From contig CAJUAP010000052.1 of assembly GCA_910584435.1 (NCBI GenBank), positions 1 to 28,968 on the forward strand: a stretch of DNA of 28,968 nucleotides, read 5' to 3'. The notes beneath the pieces were generated by a model that ran no database searches, was not told where the DNA came from, and worked only from the letters and a program-made list of their open reading frames with translations. This DNA is from an uncultured Acetatifactor sp. (GTDB taxonomy: Bacteria; Bacillota; Clostridia; Lachnospirales; Lachnospiraceae). Below, piece by piece: positions 22,308-28,019 of the stretch. Within the stretch, counting starts at the first letter, position 1. The number at the start of each line of letters is the position of its first letter. A program made the position numbers and the translations under genes.

Positions 22308-22448
22308 ATGGGAAAACGAATAGCATTTACTATAGTAACAGCATGTGTTTTGTTGATAACAGGGTGCGGAGCTTCAAACAGTATGGAAAATTTTGCTGGT
22401 GCAGATAGTCAAATAGTGGAAAATGCCGGACAAACAGATACAGAGTAA
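22308..22448 (+). CDS. Tiny lipoprotein, 46 residues
   Basis: ATG 22308 follows GGAGGTAGGGAGG (22291-22302). The protein is MGKRIAFTIVTACVLLITGC and 26 more residues: a basic start, a hydrophobic core and the lipobox LITGC with lipid Cys at residue 20. The remaining 26 residues are polar and acidic (SMENFAGADSQIVENAG...). It ends at TAA 22446-22448. It lies 18 bases after the frameshifted gene. It could be an intact small surface lipoprotein or the stub of a longer one; the strong RBS favours expression. Small lipoproteins of this size are sometimes immunity or entry-exclusion proteins, but nothing here decides that. Confidence 0.55.
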   Translation: MGKRIAFTIVTACVLLITGCGASNSMENFAGADSQIVENAGQTDTE

Positions 22449-22548
22449 AACAATTGCGGGTTTAAAGCGGTTGAGATATTATGGCTTTCAAATATGCAGG
22501 TTGGTCTTTGGGGGATTAAATAAATTGTCATTTTTGTAGTAATAATAA

Positions 22549-22588
22549 AGGAGCAAATAGGGATTTTAGTTCTCTCTGTTTTGCTCCT
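22549..22588. terminator. Hairpin, possible terminator
   Basis: AGGAGCAAA (22549-22557) and TTTGCTCCT (22580-22588) form a perfect 9-bp stem. The T-rich loop but absence of a T-run after the right arm leaves the direction unclear. The rest of 22449-22640 is AT-rich and shows nothing else. Confidence 0.4.
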
Positions 22589-22641
22589 AATGTCTATTGC
22601 AGATTCCTCGTTTTTTTAATAGATTCTTAATTTTTTAGGTA

Positions 22642-22694
22642 TTGCATTATAACCTACAAAGTGTTAATATAAGTGTATACCTACAAAGCGTTAA
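22642..22694 (+). promoter_or_regulatory. Promoter and repeated BlaI-type operator
   Basis: CCTACAAAGTGTTAA (22653-22667) and CCTACAAAGCGTTAA (22680-22694) are direct repeats 27 bp apart. Each contains a TACA-like half with a TGT(T)A-like half, the flavour of BlaI/MecI sites. TTGCAT (22642-22647), 17 bp, TAATAT (22665-22670) would be a promoter overlapped by the first copy. RBS AAAGGAGG follows. Confidence 0.55.
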
Positions 22695-22711
22695 GATAAA
22701 AGGAGGACAAT

Positions 22712-23086
22712 ATGGCACAGCAAATTTCTGAATCCGAGCTGGTACTAATGAAAATCATATGGAAGAACGGAGGGGCGGCGTTATACTCCCTCATCATGGA
22801 GGAACTGGAAAAAGACAAAAATGAATGGAAAAACAACACTGTACTTACTTTGCTTTCACGGCTGGGAGAAAAAAAGTTTCTAAAGGTCAAGAAAATTGGC
22901 AGACGGAATGAATATGTGGCTACTGTAACAGAAGCAGAATATCAGACCATGCAGACACACAGTTTTCTTGATAAAGTCTATGGCGGGAATGTGAAAAATT
23001 TAGTTTCTACATTGTTGCGGCAGGATATTCTTTCTGCAGAAGAATTGAAAGAGATTGAAACATTTTGGAGAAAAGAAAATGAATGA
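22712..23086 (+). CDS. BlaI/MecI/CopY-family transcriptional repressor
   Basis: A 124-residue winged-helix repressor. ISESELVLMKIIWKNGGAALYSLIMEEL, then WKNNTVLTLLSRLGEKKFLKVKKIGRRNEYVATVT is the wing-helix core, including the TVxTLLxRLxxKxxL pattern. YQTMQTHSFLDKVYGG and VSTLLRQDILSAEELKEIETF form the dimerisation end, where the partner metalloprotease normally cuts. It overlaps the M56 gene by 8 bases. Two operator copies precede it, so autoregulation is likely. No beta-lactamase or other obvious target is nearby; the regulated output may be only this pair, or genes elsewhere. Confidence 0.9.
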   Translation: MAQQISESELVLMKIIWKNGGAALYSLIMEELEKDKNEWKNNTVLTLLSRLGEKKFLKVKKIGRRNEYVATVTEAEYQTMQTHSFLDKVYGGNVKNLVSTLLRQDILSAEELKEIETFWRKENE

Positions 23087-24758
23087 ATTTATAAAGATAC
23101 TACTATCGCTTTCTGTTTCGGGCACACTGCTATTACTGCTGATTTTGGGATTAAAACAGTTTTGTAAAAATATATTCAGTAGACGTTGGCAGTATTATAT
23201 TTGGATAATTGTAGCATTGCGTTTTCTGCTTCCGTTTACTCCCGACGTTACGATTGTTGGAAACCTGTTTGAAAAGTTCGACACAGCAGCAATAACGAAT
23301 GAAATTCCTACAATCCCCAATGTGTCTGTTCCGGAATATGCGGATAATAATGAAACAGATCCGATACAGGCAAAGAATACAACTGCTACTGCCATACGCA
23401 AGTCATTTGATTTATACAGTTACCTGTTTTTTGTATGGTCAGCATTGGCATTGGTTCTTTTTGTCCGTAAGATAACGATTTATCAAGACTTTATCCGGTA
23501 TATCAAAGCAGGCAATATTGAGGTGTCGGATATTAAAATCCTAAATCTGCTATCTGATTGTGAAGAAAAACTGAATATCAAAACAAGAGTGGAACTATCT
23601 TATAATTCGCTGATTGCTTCCCCTATGCTGATTGGTTTTTTCCGTCCAAGCATTATTTTACCTGTTGGCAAATTGGAAGATAAAGAATTGTCTCATATTT
23701 TTGTGCATGAACTGGTTCACTACAAACAGAAAGATATGTTTTACAAATGGTTTATACAGATTGTCGTATGCGTCCATTGGTTTAACCCTTTTGTATATTT
23801 ACTGGAAAAGGAAGTGAACAGGTCCTGTGAATTATCATGTGATGAAAAAGTTATATCCGTACTTGACGACAAGGCAAGGCGCGAGTATGGAGATACTTTG
23901 ATTTCTTTTTTGAAGTCAACCAATAATTATAAAAATTCTTTGGCTTCCGTCACTTTAACAGAGGAAGCAGAACAATTAAAAGAAAGGTTAGGTGCTATTA
24001 TGAATTTCAAGAAAAAAACAAAGTTAATTGCAGCAGTTTCTTTTATGGCAGTGGTTTTGTTATCTATTGGGGGTTTTGCTATTGGAGCTTATGCGGCCCA
24101 ACCAATTACAAGAGAAAATGGAACAGATTCATTCAAACATACTGTTATGCAGGAAAATGGAGTATTTTACATTTTCTGCAATGGAGCAGATGAAAGCGAT
24201 AAACCAAGCGGCGGCACAACGGATGGCAGCATTAAGTTCGTTTTGGTACGGAAAGACGGATATACTTCACTTTCAGGATTTAATAATTTAGAAACACTTG
24301 TTGAAGAGGTCAAAAGTCAGTGTGATTTTATGCAGGAGCAGGGAACTATCACAGAAGAAGAAAAAGAGTTAGTTATAGAAACTGCGGCAACAATAACGAG
24401 TATGCCACAAAAAGAAGATGTGGGTGCGGATAAAGAAATTTATTCTGTTTTGACCTATAAAACAACGATTGATGAAGCTCCCACAGAGATACAGTCATGG
24501 ATAAAGGAATGCGATTCTGCCACAAATGACATTTATGTGAAAGAGTATGATGGGCGTTATTGGATTTTCACAAATGTTGTTGGCGCTGATAATGATTATG
24601 GATTTAAGTTGTCAAGTGAAAGCGCTGGTACTTGTATGATAGAGATAATTCCTATTGAATCAGGATTGGGTAACGGATATGCGTTGCTCTCGGCTCCAGC
24701 AAATTATAATTATCTGTCTGTCAAGAGTGGAGAATATACGACAGTAATTAGCAAGTAA
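23079..24758 (+). CDS. M56-family (BlaR1-like) membrane metalloprotease sensor
   Basis: A 559-residue signal-transducing protease. Four TMs: about 8-28, 38-52, 108-128 and 310-330 (AAVSFMAVVLLSIGGFAIGAYA). The zinc site is HELVH (His210, Glu211, His214) in SHIFVHELVHYKQKDMFYKW, with a further ligand-type Glu in NRSCELSCDEKVI. Unlike BlaR1, the C-terminal part (about 335-559) is not a penicillin-binding domain: no SxxK motif with class-D context is seen. It holds a repeat-like beta region (IQSWIKECDSATNDIYVKEYDGRYWIFTNV, then DNDYGFKLSSESAGTCMIEIIPI). The signal is therefore probably not a beta-lactam. It would cleave the BlaI-like repressor. ATG 23079 with GGAG 9 bases upstream. Confidence 0.85.
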   Translation: MNEFIKILLSLSVSGTLLLLLILGLKQFCKNIFSRRWQYYIWIIVALRFLLPFTPDVTIVGNLFEKFDTAAITNEIPTIPNVSVPEYADNNETDPIQAKNTTATAIRKSFDLYSYLFFVWSALALVLFVRKITIYQDFIRYIKAGNIEVSDIKILNLLSDCEEKLNIKTRVELSYNSLIASPMLIGFFRPSIILPVGKLEDKELSHIFVHELVHYKQKDMFYKWFIQIVVCVHWFNPFVYLLEKEVNRSCELSCDEKVISVLDDKARREYGDTLISFLKSTNNYKNSLASVTLTEEAEQLKERLGAIMNFKKKTKLIAAVSFMAVVLLSIGGFAIGAYAAQPITRENGTDSFKHTVMQENGVFYIFCNGADESDKPSGGTTDGSIKFVLVRKDGYTSLSGFNNLETLVEEVKSQCDFMQEQGTITEEEKELVIETAATITSMPQKEDVGADKEIYSVLTYKTTIDEAPTEIQSWIKECDSATNDIYVKEYDGRYWIFTNVVGADNDYGFKLSSESAGTCMIEIIPIESGLGNGYALLSAPANYNYLSVKSGEYTTVISK

Positions 24759-24825
24759 TAAAAGCAGTTATAAGGCGGATACATGAGCAGTTGTCTTTTA
24801 CAAAAAACGTAACTATAAACCATGC

Positions 24826-24881
24826 ACTGCCCCTGTAGGGAAAAGGGGGAATATATAGAAACTTATATCATGTTAGTTTCT
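24826..24881. other. Two small dyads in the gap before the KTR gene
   Basis: CCCC and GGGG flank TGTAGGGAAAA near 24830-24847, and AGAAAC (24857-24862) matches GTTTCT (24876-24881). The remainder of 24759-24965 is AT-rich with no gene visible. A clear promoter for the KTR gene is not seen. Confidence 0.25.
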
Positions 24882-24965
24882 CTATTCAAGAAAACAAAAA
24901 TCGAAAATAACAATTTGAGTATTTTAAAATTCTTTTGACTTTTGCGATGGGAATGAGGTGTCATT

Positions 24966-25154
24966 ATGGAGAAAACAGAATGGATACGATGCCCTGCCTG
25001 CGGAAATAAAACGAGGATACAAATGCGGGAGGATACAGAATTGAAAAATTTTCCACTCTACTGCCCGAAATGTAAGCACAATAGTTTGATTGAAGTAAAA
25101 AAATTTCAAGTAACCGTCATCAAAGAGCCAGACGCACAGACGCAGAGCCGATGA
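24966..25154 (+). CDS. Cysteine-rich KTR-domain protein
   Basis: A 62-residue protein with two CPxC pairs, Cys9/Cys12 in IRCPACGNKTRIQ and Cys33/Cys36 in LYCPKCKHN. These would bind one zinc, followed by a basic IEVKKFQVTVIKEPDAQTQSR tail. This is the cysteine-rich KTR family, named for the G-N-K-T-R stretch after the first pair. It is common on Tn916/Tn1549-like elements near resistance genes; its function is not established. ATG 24966 follows GAGGTGTCATT, a modest RBS. The gene's end overlaps the left arm of the terminator at 25144. It is a marker of conjugative-transposon DNA. Confidence 0.85.
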   Translation: MEKTEWIRCPACGNKTRIQMREDTELKNFPLYCPKCKHNSLIEVKKFQVTVIKEPDAQTQSR

Positions 25155-25190
25155 AATTGTGAGCAATCATAATTTGTCGGCTCTTTGTTT
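25144..25190 (+). terminator. Rho-independent terminator of the KTR gene
   Basis: AGAGCCGA (25144-25151) pairs with TCGGCTCT (25177-25184), followed by TTGTTT. The left arm overlaps the last codons of the KTR gene; an inner AAATT/AATTT pair lengthens the stem. Confidence 0.65.
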
Positions 25191-25223
25191 GGAAAGCATC
25201 TATTTTTGAGAAAGTAAGAACAT

Positions 25224-25294
25224 ATCTGTATTTCGGGGAGAAAACCTGTATGTGGGGGCAAAGCTGGAGACTTTTCCGGCTTTACATCTATAAT
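25224..25294 (+). promoter_or_regulatory. Direct-repeat promoter element, copy E
   Basis: ATCTGTATTTCGGGG (25224-25238) and ACCTGTATGTGGGGG (25244-25258) are 20 bp apart. TATAAT (25289-25294) lies 45 bp from the second repeat's start, as in copy B (44 bp), with a weak TGGAGA (25265-25270) -35. The next annotated gene on this strand is over 1 kb away, so it seems to drive the hairpin-rich stretch. Confidence 0.5.
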
Positions 25295-25305
25295 GAAAGG
25301 GTAAC

Positions 25306-25341
25306 ATGCTATTGTGGCAATTTCAGGGTATTCGCAAATAA
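25306..25341 (+). CDS. Possible 11-residue leader peptide
   Basis: AAAGGG (25296-25301) is 4 bases before ATG 25306, which reads MLLWQFQGIRK and stops at TAA 25339-25341. It is the first translatable frame after the element E promoter. Leader peptides of this size with adjacent hairpins serve as attenuators before antibiotic-response genes. Here no gene follows the hairpins before the terminator, so it may be relic or part of the RNA. Confidence 0.3.
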   Translation: MLLWQFQGIRK

Positions 25342-25553
25342 AAATATCCACCGCATAAAGAAAGGAGCGTTTTACAGGAAGGCTGCACTGCAGCCCGTAG
25401 AAAGGAAGTCATATAGAAAGCAGGGAGACAACTCCCTGTATGGATTAAGGGGAATCCGTCCCGGAAGCGGGACATAGATATTTGTAGATCATTCAGCTGA
25501 AACTTATTTCATCACTTAAAAACAGGCATGGGCATCTTTCCCATGAAACAGCG

Positions 25554-25610
25554 CAGAAAAGCCAGCGGAGCAGATAACAAAATCTGGACGGCAGGCTTTT
25601 CTGTTTTTTT
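25554..25610 (+). terminator. Strong terminator ending the hairpin-rich stretch
   Basis: CAGAAAAGCC (25554-25563) and GGCTTTTCTG (25594-25603) form a perfect 10-bp stem, followed by TTTTTTT. On the other strand it also closes the XRE gene that ends at 25619. Confidence 0.65.
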
Positions 25611-25618
25611 GCTACATA

Positions 25619-26005
25619 CTACGTCTGACTGCCGGGAAGGTCTTCCGGGGGTTCCGCAGGCGGGCCGTCAGGACCTGCCCCTGCAAGTACAGCTGCAGCG
25701 GCTGCAAGGGCGGCCAGGGCTTTTTCATCGCACCGTGGGAGCAGCCGCATCAGGGTCTGGTATGTAGAGCCGGTTCTGTCGTGCCCGTCCTGAAAAATAC
25801 AGTCATCCGCAGATATATTGAGAGTCCTGCAGATATGGAAAAAACCTTCAATGCTTGTGGAACAGCGGCAGCGCTCCAGATCCTTCTGGAAGGAAACGGA
25901 GTGGCCGAGCAGCTCCGCGCACTCAGCCTGTGTGAGTTTCCTCTTTTTCCTTGCATTCTTTAAGGCAGCACTGAATATACGGGCATCTTTGATTGATAGA
26001 GACAT
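25619..26005 (-). CDS. XRE-family regulator, Tn916 ORF9-like
   Basis: A 128-residue repressor. The HTH spans about residues 8-65: FSAALKNARKKRKLTQAECAELLGHSVSFQKDLERCRCSTSIEGFFHICRTLNIS. A C-terminal part of about 30 residues is Ala-rich and then Pro-rich. Start 26005 has AGGAGGTGATT directly upstream, which gives the MSLSIKDARIF beginning; the frame runs back to 26062 without RBS. It is encoded opposite to the sigma-like gene at 26459 with about 450 bases between. This is the orf9-orf7 arrangement of Tn916, where the repressor holds back orf7/orf8 and so transfer. Two dyads lie between. Confidence 0.78.
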   Translation of the reverse strand: MSLSIKDARIFSAALKNARKKRKLTQAECAELLGHSVSFQKDLERCRCSTSIEGFFHICRTLNISADDCIFQDGHDRTGSTYQTLMRLLPRCDEKALAALAAAAAVLAGAGPDGPPAEPPEDLPGSQT

Positions 26006-26022
26006 CTTAATCACCTCCTGAT

Positions 26023-26094
26023 AGTAGTGTATTGCCATACCCCATAAAAGTAAAAATGGCAATGACGCACTAAAAAGTAGCGTAATAAACTACT
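26023..26094. promoter_or_regulatory. Operator-like repeats next to the ORF9-like gene
   Basis: AGTAGTGTATTGCCATAC (from 26023) and AGTAGCGTAATAAACTACT (26076-26094) share an AGTAGYGTA-TTG/AAT core. A third copy, the palindrome GTAGCG-CAATA-CGCTAC, is at 26277-26293. These probably bind the repressor at 25619-26005. No precise -35/-10 assignment is possible. Confidence 0.45.
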
Positions 26095-26096
26095 AA

Positions 26097-26160
26097 ACAC
26101 CCAGATTTCTGGTGAACAAAAAAACATGGTTCATCAGAGTCTTATTTGGGTGTCTTTTTT
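26097..26160 (+). promoter_or_regulatory. Attenuator-like set of alternative hairpins
   Basis: CACCCAG (26098-26104) can pair with CTGGTG (26109-26114). GGTGAAC (26111-26117) can pair with GTTCATC (26129-26135, one G-U). ACACCC (26097-26102) can pair with GGGTGT (26148-26153), which is followed by CTTTTTT, a terminator. The first and third pairings exclude each other. This fits an attenuator in the leader of the ORF7-like gene. The stretch to 26458 has no other gene I can support, and only the 26277-26293 palindrome. Confidence 0.5.
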
Positions 26161-26276
26161 GTGCCATGGGAGAGGACGCATGGCAGACATTGGGGAATGG
26201 TCTTAAGCCGGGCATCGGCAGGGGAATTTCGTTAAAAAAATCATATTCTTTTATGGGATACGACAGCCCCTTTATG

Positions 26277-26293
26277 GTAGCGCAATACGCTAC
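26277..26293. promoter_or_regulatory. Palindromic operator candidate GTAGCG-N5-CGCTAC
   Basis: GTAGCG (26277-26282) and CGCTAC (26288-26293) are perfect inverted halves. It matches the half-site seen at 26076 (AGTAGCG). It lies 160-180 bases upstream of the ORF7-like start and may be a second operator or part of a second promoter. Confidence 0.4.
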
Positions 26294-26458
26294 TATTTTG
26301 TGGAAAGCAGAAAATCATGGGAAAAGGACGGTTATCCGGCATTTTGGGCGGATAATGGTTCTTTTTCTTTTGCAGCCAGGGTAGTTGGAGCCTGTACCAT
26401 CAGGGGGCCTCCGGTCCTGCGGTCTTAACGCAGCAGAAAATGACTGGAGGACGAAAGG

Positions 26459-26902
26459 ATGAAAGAAAAACATACGGATTCCGTACAGAACCGCTTTACC
26501 GCATACCTTGTGGCGGCAGTGGGGAATACGCGGAAGAAATACTGGGAACGGAAATACCGGCTGCAGGGCATGGACCTTGCACAGGAGGATCTGCTGGAGC
26601 GCAACTATACGGACTTTGACGAGCAGTACCGCGCCTATATAAATGAACATACAGATTTTATCTTCCGGGACTGGCAGAGGTACGGAGAGCTGCTGGCCCG
26701 GCTGGAGAGCGACCACCTGGCAAAGGCAATAAGCCGGCTGAAAGGCAGGGACAGGGAGATCCTGTTTGCCAGGGTCTATGGGGAGCTTACTTTTGCGGAA
26801 CTGGGAGAGCGGTTCCAAATGGAGGCAAAACAGGCTGAGATGGCATATTACTATGTACTCAGGAAATTGCGGAAGGAGATGAATGGGAAAGATGGAATTT
26901 GA
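26459..26902 (+). CDS. Sigma-70-like regulator, Tn916 ORF7-like
   Basis: A 147-residue protein. The C-terminal 60 residues form a sigma region 4-type helix-turn-helix: LAKAISRLKGRDREILFARVYGELTFAELGERFQMEAKQAEMAYYYVLRKLRKEM. The N-terminal half (NRFTAYLVAAVGNTRKKYWERKYRL, then LLERNYTDFDEQY) is helical and basic. This matches Tn916 ORF7, which with ORF8 activates transfer genes. RBS GGAGGACGAAAGG before ATG 26459. It overlaps the ORF8-like gene. Likely switched by the ORF9-like repressor and the upstream attenuator. Unlike Tn916, no xis/int follow here; a resolvase does. Confidence 0.8.
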   Translation: MKEKHTDSVQNRFTAYLVAAVGNTRKKYWERKYRLQGMDLAQEDLLERNYTDFDEQYRAYINEHTDFIFRDWQRYGELLARLESDHLAKAISRLKGRDREILFARVYGELTFAELGERFQMEAKQAEMAYYYVLRKLRKEMNGKDGI

Positions 26903-27074
26903 GAAACTGCTGGAGCAGGCAAAGGCAGGGGATAGGGCGGCGCAGGAGGAGATCTTCAGGATGTACCGTCCGCTGCTGATCAAGAACGCCATGGAGCAGA
27001 ACGTGTTTGAGGAGGATCTGTACCAGGAGCTTTCGGCAACCCTGTTAAACTGTATCCGGAAATTCAGGGTTTAG
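26883..27074 (+). CDS. Small helix-turn-helix protein, Tn916 ORF8-like
   Basis: A 63-residue protein, MGKMEFEKLLEQAKAGDRAA then EEIFRMYRPLLIKNAMEQNVFEEDLYQELSATLLNCIRKF. The pattern (F..LL..AK.GD..A.EEI...Y.PL...., then ED..Q......L..I.KF) is that of Tn916 ORF8 and related N-terminal sigma-region-like proteins. The ATG at 26883 has AAGGAG 5 bases upstream; ATG 26892 is an alternative. It starts within the ORF7-like gene. It probably works with ORF7. It is a little shorter than Tn916 ORF8 (about 76), with a normal-looking end. Confidence 0.7.
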   Translation: MGKMEFEKLLEQAKAGDRAAQEEIFRMYRPLLIKNAMEQNVFEEDLYQELSATLLNCIRKFRV

Positions 27075-27165
27075 CCGGTGCCGAAACTTTGGGGACCGGA
27101 TAGGCATACCGGGTAATTCTGCAGGGGGCTGCTGTGTTTTGGGCGTCCCCTGCGTATAAAATGAT

Positions 27166-27290
27166 GTGTCGCTAAAGGTATCCGGCATCCCTGCGATGTC
27201 GCAATAAAGAAAACAGACCTTTTGCGACAGAAAAACAGGGGGATATGCCTGCCGGAAGGCATATCTCCAAAGGTATACCTTTAGCGACAC
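27166..27290. other. res-like site array upstream of the serine resolvase
   Basis: GTGTCGCTAAAGGTAT (27166-27181) is the perfect inverse of ATACCTTTAGCGACAC (27275-27290). Between them TGTCGCAA (27197-27204) matches TTGCGACA (27222-27229). A 9-bp hairpin GATATGCCT/AGGCATATC lies at 27242-27265. All four recognition-like halves begin with TGTCGC, and AAAGGTATACCTTT (27270-27283) is a palindrome with TA at its centre, as in crossover sites of small serine recombinases. The gap 27075-27165 shows one more stem, GCAGGGG/CCCCTGC, and no gene. Confidence 0.6.
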
Positions 27291-27316
27291 GAAAGTTTAT
27301 GGAAAGGAGGCGCATC

Positions 27317-27952
27317 ATGGCGGCAAAGAAATTTGGCTATGCCCGTGTGAGCAGCCGGGAGCAGAACCTGGACCGGCAGGTACATATCCTGCGGGACGAG
27401 GAGGGCATCGACGAGCGTGACATATATGTGGAGAAGGAGTCAGGGAGGCAGTTTGAGCGCCCGGTGTACCGCTCCCTGGTTGACAACATCCTGCGGGAAG
27501 GCGACCTGCTGGTGGTGACGGAACTGAAGCGGTTCGGGAGGAATTACAGCGAAATCTACAAGGAGTGGTTCCACATCACAAAAGAGATTGGTGCTGATAT
27601 CCGGGTGACATCCATGCCCATCCTGGATACCACACAATCAAAGGAGCTGGTGGGGCAGTTAATCACGGATGTGGTGCTGGCAGTGTTCGCTTATGTAGCG
27701 GACGAAGACTGGACAGAGCGGCACGAACTGCAGCGGCAGGGAATAGAGGTTGCGAAGGCAGGCGGCAGGCATCTGGGCAGGCCGAGGGTGGAGTACCCGG
27801 AGAACTGGGAGGACTGTTACCAAAGATGGAAAGGCGGCGTGATCTCCGCAAAGGAGGCTATGACTCTCACCGGGCTTAAGAAGGACAGTTTCTACCGGCT
27901 GGTCAAAAAGTATGAAGCAGAGCTGAAAGGTGCAGAGGAGGAAAAGTTATGA
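27317..27952 (+). CDS. Serine recombinase of the resolvase/invertase family
   Basis: A 211-residue small serine recombinase. Catalytic Ser12 is in FGYARVSSREQNLDRQ. The conserved core continues with VTELKRFGRNYSEI, where the usual V.kLDRlgR reads VTELKRFGR. The C-terminal HTH is GRPRVEYPENWEDCYQRW then ISAKEAMTLTGLKKDSFYRLVKKYE. ATG 27317 has AAAGGAGG 7 bases upstream; the frame is open to 27245 across the res-like array. It probably acts on the inverted TGTCGC sites just upstream, resolving co-integrates or multimers, which fits with the ParM/ParR-like genes at the other end. It ends on the ATG of a short repeat frame (ATGA). Confidence 0.85.
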   Translation: MAAKKFGYARVSSREQNLDRQVHILRDEEGIDERDIYVEKESGRQFERPVYRSLVDNILREGDLLVVTELKRFGRNYSEIYKEWFHITKEIGADIRVTSMPILDTTQSKELVGQLITDVVLAVFAYVADEDWTERHELQRQGIEVAKAGGRHLGRPRVEYPENWEDCYQRWKGGVISAKEAMTLTGLKKDSFYRLVKKYEAELKGAEEEKL

Positions 27953-28019
27953 GCGAGGAAAAGGTTATGGAGAAGGAAAAGTTATGAGCGAGGAAAAGGT
28001 TATGGAGAAGGAAAAGATA
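27949..28019 (+). repeat. 35-bp tandem duplication made of 17/18-bp ATG units
   Basis: Units start at ATG 27949 (18 bp), 27967 (17 bp), 27984 (18 bp) and 28002 (18 bp): ATGAGCGAGGAAAAGGTT and ATGGAGAAGGAAAAGTT, twice. The 35-bp period is out of frame, so the first ATG opens a 12-codon frame that stops exactly at the ATG 27984 of the following gene (ATGA overlap). The duplication copied the resolvase stop/gene start junction. Confidence 0.75.

Larger units (their letters stand above)
25300..25610 (+). ncRNA. Candidate structured RNA between element E and a terminator
   Basis: Five tight hairpins lie close together: GGCTGC-ACT-GCAGCC (25381-25395), CAGGGAG-ACAA-CTCCCTG (25421-25438), GGATT-N6-AATCC (25442-25457), directly abutting GTCCCG-GAAG-CGGGAC (25458-25473), and CATGGG-N7-CCCATG (25527-25545). 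A promoter with TATAAT lies upstream and a strong terminator ends at 25610. There is no credible protein-coding frame; a 75-codon frame from 25250 overlaps the operator and promoter. The unit would be about 300 nt. It could be an independent regulatory RNA, a leader that lost its gene, or a processing or DNA-level site. Confidence 0.45.

Noticed and set aside
24966..25154. Zinc-finger transcription factor or ribosomal protein
   Set aside because: The two CPxC pairs with the GNKTR stretch and KEPDAQTQSR end fit the KTR family of mobile elements better.
25250..25477. 75-codon open frame in the hairpin-rich stretch
   Set aside because: It begins inside the second direct repeat of element E, upstream of the predicted transcription start, with no RBS. 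Its codons run through perfect hairpins.
26112..26384. 90-codon frame starting with GTG between the ORF9-like and ORF7-like genes
   Set aside because: No RBS, and its start lies within the alternative hairpins and terminator. The product shows no recognisable pattern.
27942..28019. CRISPR-like or satellite array
   Set aside because: The units are contiguous without spacers and consist of a 35-bp duplication across a gene junction.
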